Under the pieces are notes generated by a model. The model had not been told where the DNA came from. It did no database searches and saw nothing but the letters and a program-made list of their open reading frames with translations. Of a stretch of DNA of 56,422 nucleotides, positions 26,401 to 33,286 are shown piece after piece. The translations under genes and the position numbers were made by a program. Origin of the DNA: Streptomyces viridochromogenes (GTDB lineage: Bacteria > Actinomycetota > Actinomycetes > Streptomycetales > Streptomycetaceae); contig NZ_LGUR01000254.1 in assembly GCF_001270495.1 (NCBI RefSeq), forward strand, positions 1 through 56,422. The letters run 5' to 3'. Every line of letters starts with the position of its first letter. The stretch's first letter is position 1.

Positions 26401-26670
26401 CATACCCCTGGGATTCGGGCCGGGAAACCCCGCCTCACCGAGCCCGCACCTACGCGGGCTGAACGAGAGCGTACGCACCCTGCTGGACCTCGGCGACGAC
26501 ACCGCCGTCATGATCCGCCAGCTCGCCTGCACCGAACCGGGATGCCCGCCCTCGGAGACGGTCGTCGCCGCCCTGCCGATGAACAGCGAAGCCCCCGGTC
26601 ACACTGGAACTGCGGTTCATCCGCCCACCGCGCGAGGCCCGGCTCCGTGGACGCCGGTGAGCCCGCCCGC
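26395..26670 (+). pseudogene. small conserved protein remnant with CTEPGCPP motif
   Basis: A short frame reads LNESVRTLLDLGDDTAVMIRQL, then ACTEPGCPPSETVVAALPMN. A one-base shift in a run of C near 26600 then gives PVTLELRFIRPPREARLRGRR before a stop. The Cys-Thr-Glu-Pro-Gly-Cys-Pro-Pro motif could bind metal, but I cannot name the family. No ATG or GTG with a ribosome binding site starts it. Confidence 0.4.
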
Positions 26671-26754
26671 GCCTGACGGCGGCTCAGTGGACGGCCGGGC
26701 CCAAGTGAGCCAACTACGTCCGGAGCGGGCGGACTTCGAGCCACACATGCGTGA

Positions 26755-26772
26755 ATTGCCATATGTTAATGT
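26755..26772 (+). promoter_or_regulatory. operator/-10 motif upstream of the His-rich gene
   Basis: ATTGCCATATGTTAATGT matches ATTGTCACTTGCTAATGT at 27179-27196, upstream of the ArsR gene, at 14 of 18 positions. Both end in TAATGT, a good -10 hexamer. The shared sequence suggests that the ArsR protein controls both its own gene and the His-rich gene. Confidence 0.55.
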
Positions 26773-26835
26773 GGCCACGCACGGCCGGCGGAGCACGAGC
26801 CGCAGGCGACCGGAGAGCACCACTAGGAGCACCAC

Positions 26836-27138
26836 ATGACCACCGCCACCGAACACCGCACCCACGAGGGCCACACGCACACCCACGGCGAGGGCTGCGG
26901 CCACGTCGCCATCCCGCACGGCGACCACACCGACTACGCGCACGACGGCCACCTCCACACGGCCCACGAGGGCCACGTCGACGAATGCGCGAGCACCGGC
27001 CACACCGCCCACGAGGGTCATGACCACCAGCACGGCGAGGGCTGCGGCCATGTAGCCGTGCCGCACGAGGACCACGTGGACTACGTGCACGACGGCCACC
27101 GTCACGCCGCGCACGACGGCCACTGGGACGACCACTGA
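26836..27138 (+). CDS. histidine-rich metal-binding protein
   Basis: The 100-residue protein is ~25% histidine. It consists of two related halves, each with HGEGCGHVAxPHxDHxDYxHDGHxHxAHxGH. A single Cys sits in each GEGCGHV motif, with one additional Cys in the linker. There is no signal peptide, so it should be cytoplasmic and is likely to buffer or chaperone Zn, Ni or Co. It lies directly upstream of an ArsR repressor, with which it shares a promoter motif, so it is probably regulated by metal. A purine stretch AGGAGCACC precedes the ATG at 26836. Confidence 0.82.
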   Translation: MTTATEHRTHEGHTHTHGEGCGHVAIPHGDHTDYAHDGHLHTAHEGHVDECASTGHTAHEGHDHQHGEGCGHVAVPHEDHVDYVHDGHRHAAHDGHWDDH

Positions 27139-27180
27139 CCCGGATCCGCGTCCGGCAACCCAAGGCGGACCGGAAATCAT

Positions 27181-27208
27181 TGTCACTTGCTAATGTATGC
27201 ATGTGACA
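27181..27208. promoter_or_regulatory. 28-bp inverted repeat operator at the arsR-type gene start
   Basis: TGTCACTTGC (27181-27190) and GCATGTGACA (27199-27208) form an inverted repeat with 9 of 10 matches around an 8-bp spacer holding the TAATGT -10-like box (27191-27196). The repeat spans the start codon region, an ideal place for repression by an ArsR dimer. Confidence 0.6.
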
Positions 27209-27523
27209 GCGCCCCCTCCCCCTTCGGCAGCCTCGGCGGACGACCCGATACGCGCCCTGGAGGCCGCCAGTGACCTGCTGAAGGCACTGGCCTCCCCCGT
27301 CCGCCTCGGCATCGTGCGCGAGCTGTCCGAGGGCGGAAAGTACGTCCACGAACTGGTCGCCGCCCTCGGAGTGAGCCAGCCGCTGGTCTCACAGCACCTG
27401 CGGGTCCTGCGCAACTCCCGCATCGTGACAACCCGCCGCCAGGCCCGCGAGATCCGGTACCACCTCACCGACGAACACATCGCCCACATCGTGCTGGACG
27501 CCATCCGGCACGCACAGGAGTAG
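27203..27523 (+). CDS. ArsR/SmtB-family metalloregulator, probably leaderless
   Basis: The ~106-residue protein has a full ArsR winged helix: LLKALASPVRLGIVRELSEGGKYVHELVAALGVSQPLVSQHLRVLRNSRIVTTRRQAREIRYHL. The final helix is DEHIAHIVLDAIRHAQE. His and Glu residues in this helix (DEHIAHIV plus the RHAQE end) fit an alpha5-type metal site as in SmtB/Zn sensors. There is no ribosome binding site. TAATGT at 27191-27196 lies 6 nt before the GTG at 27203, so the message may start at that GTG; an ATG at 27197 would add two residues. It likely represses itself and the upstream His-rich gene when metal is low. Confidence 0.87.
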   Translation: MTAPPPPSAASADDPIRALEAASDLLKALASPVRLGIVRELSEGGKYVHELVAALGVSQPLVSQHLRVLRNSRIVTTRRQAREIRYHLTDEHIAHIVLDAIRHAQE

Positions 27524-27564
27524 TACGGGGCCGTCACGGCAGGACGGCCCCGCACTACTCCTGT
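27514..27564. terminator. strong hairpin at the arsR-type stop codon
   Basis: Two 22-nt arms (27514-27535 and 27543-27564) pair at 21 of 22 positions around a 7-nt loop. The left arm contains the gene's TAG stop. No U-run follows on the plus strand, which is common for Streptomyces terminators. It should end the metal-gene transcript before the methyltransferase. Confidence 0.8.
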
Positions 27565-27621
27565 TAATGGATCCCATTTTCATATAGCGTTCGTCGCACA
27601 CAGAGGGCTGTGGAGGCGGTC

Positions 27622-28449
27622 ATGACCGAGCGCGACGTACGCCTGGGCACGGTCCAGGAAACCCTGCTGATCCCGCTGTACGGCCGGGCGGTGGAGAACC
27701 GCAAGAAGGAAGCGGTCCTGCGCGACCCCGTCGCCGAGGAGCTCGTCGCGGCGATCGACTACGACTTCGCCCGCTTCGACGGCCTGCCGAGTCTGCTCGG
27801 CACCGTTCTGCGCACCAGCCTGTTCGATCGCTGGGTGGCCGACTTCCTCGCCGAGCATCCCACCGGAACCGTGATAGAGATCGGCACCGGCCTCAACACC
27901 CGCTACGAACGCACCGACAACGGCCAGGCCCGCTGGTTCGACCTCGACCTGCCCGACGTGATCGAACTGCGCCGCACCTTCTTCACCGACACCCCGCGCC
28001 GCACGATGATCGCCGCGTCGGTGACGGACGAGGCGTGGGCGGACACCGTCGCCGCGCACTCCGGCGGCCCATACCTTTTCGCCGCCGAAGCCGTCCTGCC
28101 CTACCTGCGGGAGACGGACGTGCGCAAGGTCATCGGCCTGCTCGGCGACCGCTTTCCCGGTTCACTGCTGGCCCTGGACACCTCCGGCCCCGGCCACTTC
28201 GACACCCAGGACCAGGACGACGCACTGGGCAAGGTCAGGGCCCGGATGCAGTGGGCCTGCGCCGATCCGGCACGGCTCGCCGAGTGGCGACCGGGGGTTG
28301 ACGTACTGGCCTCCCACACGTTCAGCAGCCTTCCTTCCCGGATGTACGACGAACTTCCGACCGCCTACCAGGAGATGCTCAGCGGCCTCGCCGCCCAGCG
28401 GCTGCGTCGGGTCGAGGACTACCGCCTGAACCTCGTTCGGCTGCCCTGA
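27622..28449 (+). CDS. SAM-dependent methyltransferase, LCM/TcmP-like family
   Basis: The ~275-residue protein has the leucine carboxyl methyltransferase layout. An N-terminal helical cap (VQETLLIPLYGRAVENRKK) is followed by the SAM motif VIEIGTGLNTRYER. ARWFDLDLPDVIELRRTFF and LFAAEAVLPYLRETDVRKV complete the pattern. Actinobacterial members are O-methyltransferases of small molecules, some linked to polyketides as with TcmP, and a substrate cannot be given. GGAGG precedes the ATG at 27622; a GTG at 27610 is in frame but less well placed. An AATGG-ATC-CCATT palindrome about 50 bp upstream may be an operator. Confidence 0.87.
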   Translation: MTERDVRLGTVQETLLIPLYGRAVENRKKEAVLRDPVAEELVAAIDYDFARFDGLPSLLGTVLRTSLFDRWVADFLAEHPTGTVIEIGTGLNTRYERTDNGQARWFDLDLPDVIELRRTFFTDTPRRTMIAASVTDEAWADTVAAHSGGPYLFAAEAVLPYLRETDVRKVIGLLGDRFPGSLLALDTSGPGHFDTQDQDDALGKVRARMQWACADPARLAEWRPGVDVLASHTFSSLPSRMYDELPTAYQEMLSGLAAQRLRRVEDYRLNLVRLP

Positions 28450-28637
28450 CACCACGCCTCCGCGCCGATGCGCATCGTCACCGCGGACCAGCACCGCTGA
28501 GCAGCGGATCCGAGAGCATCGTCCAGCCGTACCGCCCCACGGACGACTCCCGCTCCGGGGCCTCACCGTGCCTACGCCGCCGCCGGCCGTGCGGAGCACA
28601 ACGTGTCGGGGGTGGCATTCGCCGTCTGAAGACGGCC

Positions 28638-28664
28638 ACCCCTTCAGCCGGAGCCCGGCTGAAG
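28638..28664. terminator. bidirectional hairpin between convergent genes
   Basis: CCCTTCAGCCGG and CCGGCTGAAGGG form a perfect 12-bp stem with a 3-nt loop. It sits between the methyltransferase gene and the convergent universal stress gene and can serve both. The surrounding 28450-28928 gap holds no convincing gene. A short minus-strand stretch near 28670-28830 (SIELLFPDDVAGLARA, then DVLDADLLTVTLQPG in another frame) may be a decayed reading frame. Confidence 0.65.
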
Positions 28665-28928
28665 GGTGACGGTGAGCAGGTCGGCGTCGAGTACGTCCAG
28701 GGGTGCGGTCTCGAGGTGGCCCGAGCCAGCCCGGCCACGTCGTCGGGAAACAACAGCTCAATGGACGCGCTCGCCGAACTCACTGCGCCGGCGTCACGGC
28801 GCACCCGTACATCGGCTCTCTCCGAAGTCGGCTGTCCGCCCCCTGTCGGCCGACCTGGATGCCGAGGGCTGTCTTCGGCACAGGAGGAGTGGCTCAGGCC
28901 CACCCTCTGACGCCGCAGCCAGCCGATG

Positions 28929-29852
28929 TCACTCCTGCTGCGGAACCACCGCCACCGGACACTCGGAGTGGTGCAACACCGCGTGGCCCACCAGGCCGAG
29001 CTGCGGACCGAGGTGGCCGCGACGCCGACGGGCCCCGATGACCAGAAGGTCGGCCGCCGACGACCGGACCACCAGCGCATGCCGCGCGGAACCCTCGACA
29101 AACGCACGGTGCACGATCACGCCGGAGTACTCCTCGGCAACGCCGTCCACCGCCTCGTCCAGCAGAGCCGAGGCGTGGTCCTCCTCGGCATGGGCGGGCT
29201 CACCGGTCAACAGCGGATGCGGCACAGTCCTGTGCGCCGGGCGACGCCAGGCCCGTACGGCCTCGACCTCGCACCCGCGCACCGCGCCCTCCCGGAGGGC
29301 ATACCGGACCGCTGCCGGCGCTGTGGCACCGCCGACGCCCACGACGATGCGGCCGTTGGCGGCTTGTCTGTTCTCCGCCCGGCCGCGTACGACGACGACC
29401 GGACAGGGAGACCGGGCTGCGAGGGAGAGACTGACCGAGCCGAGCAGGAGTTCCTTGATCGGGCCCCTGCCTCGTACCCCGGTCACGACGGCATCGGCGA
29501 GGCGCGCCTCTCCCAACAGCGCCGACACGGGATCCTCCGGCACCACGCCGGTACTGATCTGCAGTGCCGGCGCGCGCTGCCGGGCACGCTGGGCCGCTCG
29601 CGCCACGACACTCTCGGCGAGGTCATGCTCGGTCACCACATCCGAGACAGCCCCAGGGGTGTCTGCCAGAGCCGCACTCTCGTACCGCTCCCACAGCGAG
29701 GCGTGGACGATCCGCAGCGGCAGACCGTGGCGGACCGCCTCGTCCACGGCCCAATCGACAGCGTGGAGGCCGGGCTCCGAGCCGTCGACACCCACGACCA
29801 AGGGCAGCACCACGATTCCCACCGCCTTCAGCGCGCCGGGATGCCCTCTCAT
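28929..29852 (-). CDS. universal stress protein with two Usp domains
   Basis: The ~307-residue protein has two tandem UspA folds. The first begins PLVVGVDGSEPGLHAVDWAVDEAVRHG and ends GSVSLSLAARSPCPVVVVRG. The second begins RIVVGVGGATAPAAVRYAL and ends GLVGHAVLHHSECPVAVVP. Both contain the G-2x-G-9x-G-S/A type nucleotide-binding pattern (VTGVRGRGPIKELLLGSVS; VIGARRRRGHLGPQLGLVG), so ATP binding is likely. Usp proteins of this form are often induced by hypoxia or stress in actinobacteria. The ATG at 29852 has GGAGGGAGA just upstream. Confidence 0.92.
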   Translation of the reverse strand: MRGHPGALKAVGIVVLPLVVGVDGSEPGLHAVDWAVDEAVRHGLPLRIVHASLWERYESAALADTPGAVSDVVTEHDLAESVVARAAQRARQRAPALQISTGVVPEDPVSALLGEARLADAVVTGVRGRGPIKELLLGSVSLSLAARSPCPVVVVRGRAENRQAANGRIVVGVGGATAPAAVRYALREGAVRGCEVEAVRAWRRPAHRTVPHPLLTGEPAHAEEDHASALLDEAVDGVAEEYSGVIVHRAFVEGSARHALVVRSSAADLLVIGARRRRGHLGPQLGLVGHAVLHHSECPVAVVPQQE

Positions 29853-30059
29853 TCTCCCTCCGCCCGGGCCGGCGCGGCTCGTACACCATCCGGCCGACGG
29901 CAGCCGAGAAGGGGGTGTGGTGGACACACATGTGCGTTTCGGCGCGGCGGAGTGGGCGCTTGCAACGCTCGGTGACTGCTTCACAGAAGTTGAGCCAGAA
30001 CCCGAGTTTCGGCAGCACTTGGCGATCACCCGGCAGCCAGATGTTGATGAAAATTGACA

Positions 30060-30345
30060 CCGCTGGGGTCAGATCAGATCGGCCCAGGGGGCCGGCGGAG
30101 CTGACGCGAAGAAGCACCATGTAGGGCACGTCCACCGAGGAACAGGTGTCATCGAACGTGATGACGTCCGGTGTGCGTACGCCGGCACGTCGTGCGGCGG
30201 GGATGACCGCGGCCTCCTTGACCATGTCGGGGAGGAACCGCTTCTTTCGCGGAACACGTAGCACCAGGTCGTCCCCGAGCAGGAAGGCTCGATTGGCAGC
30301 CCCCGAGAGAATGGGCCGTACCTGTTCCGCGGTGGTCCCGTGCCG
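30060..30345 (-). pseudogene. aminoglycoside phosphotransferase (APH) N-terminal fragment
   Basis: The minus strand reads RHGTTAEQVRPILSGAANRAF, then LLGDDLVLRVPRKKRFLPDM, VKEAAVIPAARRAGVRTP and VDVPYMVLLRVS. This is the nucleotide-binding lobe of an APH-type kinase. The sequence loses homology at about 30090, before the HGD catalytic loop, so only a fragment of about 85 residues is left. It is not expected to confer any activity. Confidence 0.68.
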
Positions 30346-30362
30346 GGCGGCGGCAGGCAGCG

Positions 30363-30797
30363 AAGGTCAAGGCGTTGCAGCAATCCCTCGGCCTGATACG
30401 TACGGCGATCAACGCCAAACGCTGGGCGCAGGCCCGTTACTCACTCAGCCGCGCCCGAGCCCTGGTCAACGCCCTGCCCGCCGACCAGACAGTCCAGGAA
30501 CGCGAGCAACTCCCCCAGCTACGCAAGAAGTTCGAGGCACGCAACGCTCCGGCCGCCAAGAAGGCCACAAAAGCGAAGCCGACTTCCAGGACGCCTGCAG
30601 GCGCCAAGAAGTCGGCCACGAAACCCTCGGCACAGAAGGCAGCGCCGAAGCCGACACCCGACCTCGGCAACCGCCACATCAACCGTGCCGCACTCGGCTA
30701 CGCAGAAAAGCCCGACACAAACCTCACGAACGGCGCCCAGCCCTCGCTGCCCACAGCGAAAGCCGGACGGGCAAGGTCCTTGGAGTCCCGTACATGA
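30363..30797 (+). pseudogene. C-terminal part of a conserved Lys/Ala-rich protein
   Basis: This frame reads KVKALQQSLGLIRTAINAKRWAQARYSLSRARALVNALP as an amphipathic helical domain. A basic Lys/Ala/Pro-rich tail follows (AAKKATKAKPTSRTPAGAKKS). The frame has no ATG, GTG or ribosome binding site at its 5' end and begins exactly where the APH fragment stops, so the N-terminus was lost. The 3' end overlaps the convergent DUF397 gene. A basic tail suggests nucleic-acid binding in the parent protein; the family is not known to me. Confidence 0.45.
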
Positions 30798-30895
30798 ACA
30801 GCCTGGTCGGCGATCGCGATCTCCACACAGTCGTCACCCTGGCTGCCGCTGTAACTGGACTTGAACCAGGCGAGTTCCGTCGTACCGCTGCTCAT
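30698..30895 (-). CDS. DUF397 protein
   Basis: The 65-residue protein is a complete DUF397 domain: ELAWFKSSYSGSQGDDCVEIA, then VHVRDSKDLARPAFAVGSEGWAPFVRFV. In Streptomyces these small proteins are nearly always encoded next to an XRE-DUF5753 regulator and act with it; the BldB/AbaA-like pairs are examples. Its ATG overlaps the regulator's TGA as ATGA, so the two are translationally coupled. Confidence 0.93.
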   Translation of the reverse strand: MSSGTTELAWFKSSYSGSQGDDCVEIAIADQAVHVRDSKDLARPAFAVGSEGWAPFVRFVSGFSA

Positions 30896-31779
30896 AGCTC
30901 TCCTCGCAGTCGCTCCAGCAAGGCCCGGGTTTCCTTGGGGCTCAGGGCCTGCGAGCGCAGTGTGTCATAGCGCTGGCAGAGCAGGCTCACCTCTTTCCGG
31001 TCGGAGATCAACCGTCCGTTCTCCTGCCCTTCCGAGTACCCGAGCCGCTGCCCCGCCGGAGTCTCCAAGATCCGCACCGGCCCATCCAGACACGCATGCA
31101 ACCCCGCATCCAGCGGCACCACCTGAAGCGTCACATTGCGCGGAGCGCTGCGCTCCAGCACATGGTCGAGCAGCTCACGCATCGCCTCCGCGTCCCCGAA
31201 CCGCCGCCGGAACACGTGCTCCTCGACGATGAAGCTGAACGGCACCGTAGGCCGCTCCCGCATCATCTTCTGCCGTTCCATCCGAGCCGTGAGCTGCGCC
31301 TCCAGCTCCGCATCCGTCCGCAGCGGGATCGTGCCCTCGAACACCGCCCGCGCATACGCCTCCGACTGCAACAACCCCGGCACCAACCGGCACTCATACG
31401 TACACAGACTCACCGCCTCCCGCTCCAGCCGGGCCCACCGCCGGAACCACGCCGCGAGCCCCGCCTCACCCCGGGTGAGGTGACGGGCCGATTTCCGGAG
31501 CGCGCCGGTGTTGCCGGTGGCCTCCTCCGCGCGCTCCACGAACGCCTCGTCCGGCATGCGACGCCCCAACTCCACGGACTCCACGGTGTGTTTGGAGAAC
31601 CGCACCCACGTGCCGAGTTCCTCGCGGCTGAGCCCCGCGTGCTCGCGCAGCGCTTGAAGGACGGCGCCGAACGTGCGCAGACTGTCCGACGGGTGAGGTT
31701 CCCGCTCCCACTCCCCCGTCGGGACCGCCCGGGCCGTCCCGACGCCCCCGGCCGCCGCGTCCCCCTCGACGTTGCCCAT
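30892..31779 (-). CDS. XRE family regulator with DUF5753 domain
   Basis: The 295-residue protein begins with a helix-turn-helix (FGAVLQALREHAGLSREELGTWVRFSKHTVESVELGRRMP). DUF5753 occupies ~110-295 (VPGLLQSEAYARAVFEG, NVTLQVVPLDAGLHACLDGPVRILE). These regulators pair with DUF397 proteins and influence development or antibiotic production; the DNA target is unknown. GAGAGGGG precedes the ATG at 31779. The gene is divergent from an HATPase protein gene, a conserved Streptomyces arrangement, so the three genes probably form one signalling unit. Confidence 0.93.
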   Translation of the reverse strand: MGNVEGDAAAGGVGTARAVPTGEWEREPHPSDSLRTFGAVLQALREHAGLSREELGTWVRFSKHTVESVELGRRMPDEAFVERAEEATGNTGALRKSARHLTRGEAGLAAWFRRWARLEREAVSLCTYECRLVPGLLQSEAYARAVFEGTIPLRTDAELEAQLTARMERQKMMRERPTVPFSFIVEEHVFRRRFGDAEAMRELLDHVLERSAPRNVTLQVVPLDAGLHACLDGPVRILETPAGQRLGYSEGQENGRLISDRKEVSLLCQRYDTLRSQALSPKETRALLERLRGEL

Positions 31780-31949
31780 CCGCTGCCCCTCTCTCCGCAC
31801 GGCACCACAACAGTGCCTCACAGCCCCGCACTTGCCACTCAGCGTGACGAATCATGCAGCGTACTGTCCACCCTTTGTGTCCGTACGCTGACTCCGCGTA
31901 CGGGGTGCCGCGCTCCCTCTCACCCGCCCCCAACGGCCACGCTGGCGCC

Positions 31950-32489
31950 ATGAACCACGCCACTCCCCAACTCGGCGCCCCCACCCGCACCTTCACGCAG
32001 CTTTTGTCGTCCACCCGGCGGGGCGCCCGGCTCGCCCGACTGCTCGCCGTGACCGAACTGCGGTCCTGGAACACCCCGCAGGACCTCACGGAGCGTGCCG
32101 AACTCGTCGTATCGGAACTTGCCACGAACGCCGTGCTCCACGGCCGCGTACCCGGTCGCAGCTTTCGCCTGACCCTCGCGTTCGACGCCTCGCCCGGTCT
32201 CCTCCGCATCGACGTCACTGACGCGCGTGGAGACCGGTGGCCGCAGGCCCGTCCCGTGAGCGCCGTATCAGACGCCTCGCTCCACACCAGCGGGCGCGGC
32301 CTCGCGCTCGTCGCGGCGGCCGCCGACCGCTGGGAGACCCTCCCCTTTCCGCCCAGCGGCAAGACCGTCCGGGCGGCGCTCTCAGCACCGTGGGGGGCAA
32401 CGGCCCTCACCCACGGAGAATGCACGCGCGCCACGCCTCCACGAACGCCGCAGCCGCCCCTCCGCGACAGGAACACCCGCCTCAAATGA
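31950..32489 (+). CDS. RsbW-like HATPase regulatory protein
   Basis: The ~179-residue protein has the GHKL ATPase core of an anti-sigma-factor/serine kinase: the N-box ERAELVVSELATNAVLHG, DVTDARGDRWP and the G-box SGRGLALVAAAADRW. A Pro/Arg-rich C-terminus follows. It lies divergent from the XRE/DUF397 pair, as in many Streptomyces gene sets. The ATG at 31950 gives the common N-terminus MNHATPQLGAPTRTF, but no ribosome binding site is evident; an ATG at 31854 is also in frame. The stop lies inside the upstream half of the vapB operator-like repeat. Confidence 0.85.
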   Translation: MNHATPQLGAPTRTFTQLLSSTRRGARLARLLAVTELRSWNTPQDLTERAELVVSELATNAVLHGRVPGRSFRLTLAFDASPGLLRIDVTDARGDRWPQARPVSAVSDASLHTSGRGLALVAAAADRWETLPFPPSGKTVRAALSAPWGATALTHGECTRATPPRTPQPPLRDRNTRLK

Positions 32490-32520
32490 TATCTCTCAAA
32501 GCTAAGGAATGGTATCGTTT
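32484..32520. promoter_or_regulatory. operator-like inverted repeat upstream of vapBC
   Basis: AAATGATATC (32484-32493) and GGTATCGTTT (32511-32520) form an inverted repeat with 8 of 10 matches. The second arm includes TATCGT, a possible -10 box about 40 bp before the antitoxin ATG. VapB proteins usually autoregulate through such sites. Confidence 0.5.
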
Positions 32521-32555
32521 CACTGACGTAAATCGTCTCCGAAGGGATCGCGCAC

Positions 32556-32798
32556 ATGGCCAGAACCGTTATCGACCTCGACGAGGACATGGTCGCCGAA
32601 GCCATGCGCATCTTCGGGACCAAAACGAAGGCCAAGGCCGTCCGCCTCGCCATGGAAGACGCCGTCAAGAGGCACCTGCGACAGGAGGGCTTCGACGCCA
32701 TGGACGCCGGCGAACTCGACTTCAGCGAGATCGTCGAGAACACCGGCCCCCGTAACGCGGACGGCTCCCTCAAGCGCGGGGGAGGCCAAGCCGCCTGA
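32556..32798 (+). CDS. vapB: VapB-type antitoxin
   Basis: The 80-residue protein starts MARTVIDLDEDMVAEAMRIFGTKTKAKAVRLAMEDAV, a ribbon-helix-helix domain of the VapB/DUF2191 type. The acidic tail (AGELDFSEIVENTGP) would wrap and block the toxin. Its TGA overlaps the toxin ATG by one base (TGATG). It should bind its own promoter, where an inverted repeat is visible. Confidence 0.88.
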   Translation: MARTVIDLDEDMVAEAMRIFGTKTKAKAVRLAMEDAVKRHLRQEGFDAMDAGELDFSEIVENTGPRNADGSLKRGGGQAA

Positions 32799-33217
32799 TG
32801 CAGGACCGCTATCTGATCGACAAGTCCGCCCTCGCCCGCTGGACGAAGCCGAGCGTCAAGGAGGTGCTCAAGCCTCTGCATGAGCACTACCTGCTCGCCG
32901 TATGCCGCCCCACCGAGTTCGAGATGATCCACTCGGCACGGGACAGTTCGGAAGCGACACGTATCAGCACCTGGCTCCACGCCTTCGACTTCCTCGGAAC
33001 CGACGACGACGCCTTCAGCCGCGCCCTTGAGATCCAGCGCCATGCCCTCAACGCGGGCTTCCACCGCGCCCTGTCCCTACCCGACCTGCTGATCGCCGCC
33101 ACAGCCGAACTGAACCAGCGAACGGTCCTCCACTACGACGGGGACTTCGACATGATCGCCTCCCTCACCGGCCAGCCCACCGAGTGGGTCGTCCCACCCG
33201 GCAGCGCCGACCGGTGA
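32798..33217 (+). CDS. vapC: VapC-type PIN-domain ribonuclease toxin
   Basis: The 139-residue protein has the PIN acidic residues in place: Asp8 in YLIDKSALAR, Glu in PTEFEMIHSAR (~40), Asp in SLPDLLIAATAE (~98) and a late Asp in HYDGDFDMIA. These bind Mg and cut RNA, often tRNA or rRNA. It is translated with the antitoxin through a one-base overlap. The module sits directly downstream of the DISARM-like operon's terminal gene, on the opposite strand. Confidence 0.92.
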   Translation: MQDRYLIDKSALARWTKPSVKEVLKPLHEHYLLAVCRPTEFEMIHSARDSSEATRISTWLHAFDFLGTDDDAFSRALEIQRHALNAGFHRALSLPDLLIAATAELNQRTVLHYDGDFDMIASLTGQPTEWVVPPGSADR

Positions 33218-33286
33218 GCGTGCGGCCTCAAGTCACCTGTGCAATCCCGCACCGCTCAGCAAGTGAGAGCGCGAGCGCGTCAACGC

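Noticed and set aside
27566..27590. AATGGATCCCATTTTCA considered as a Zur box upstream of the methyltransferase
   Set aside because: Only one half resembles the Streptomyces Zur site and the spacing differs, so it is mentioned only as a possible operator.
28666..30057. 463-codon plus-strand frame opposite the universal stress gene
   Set aside because: It is antisense to a convincing two-domain Usp gene and is Ser/Arg/Thr-rich without domains.
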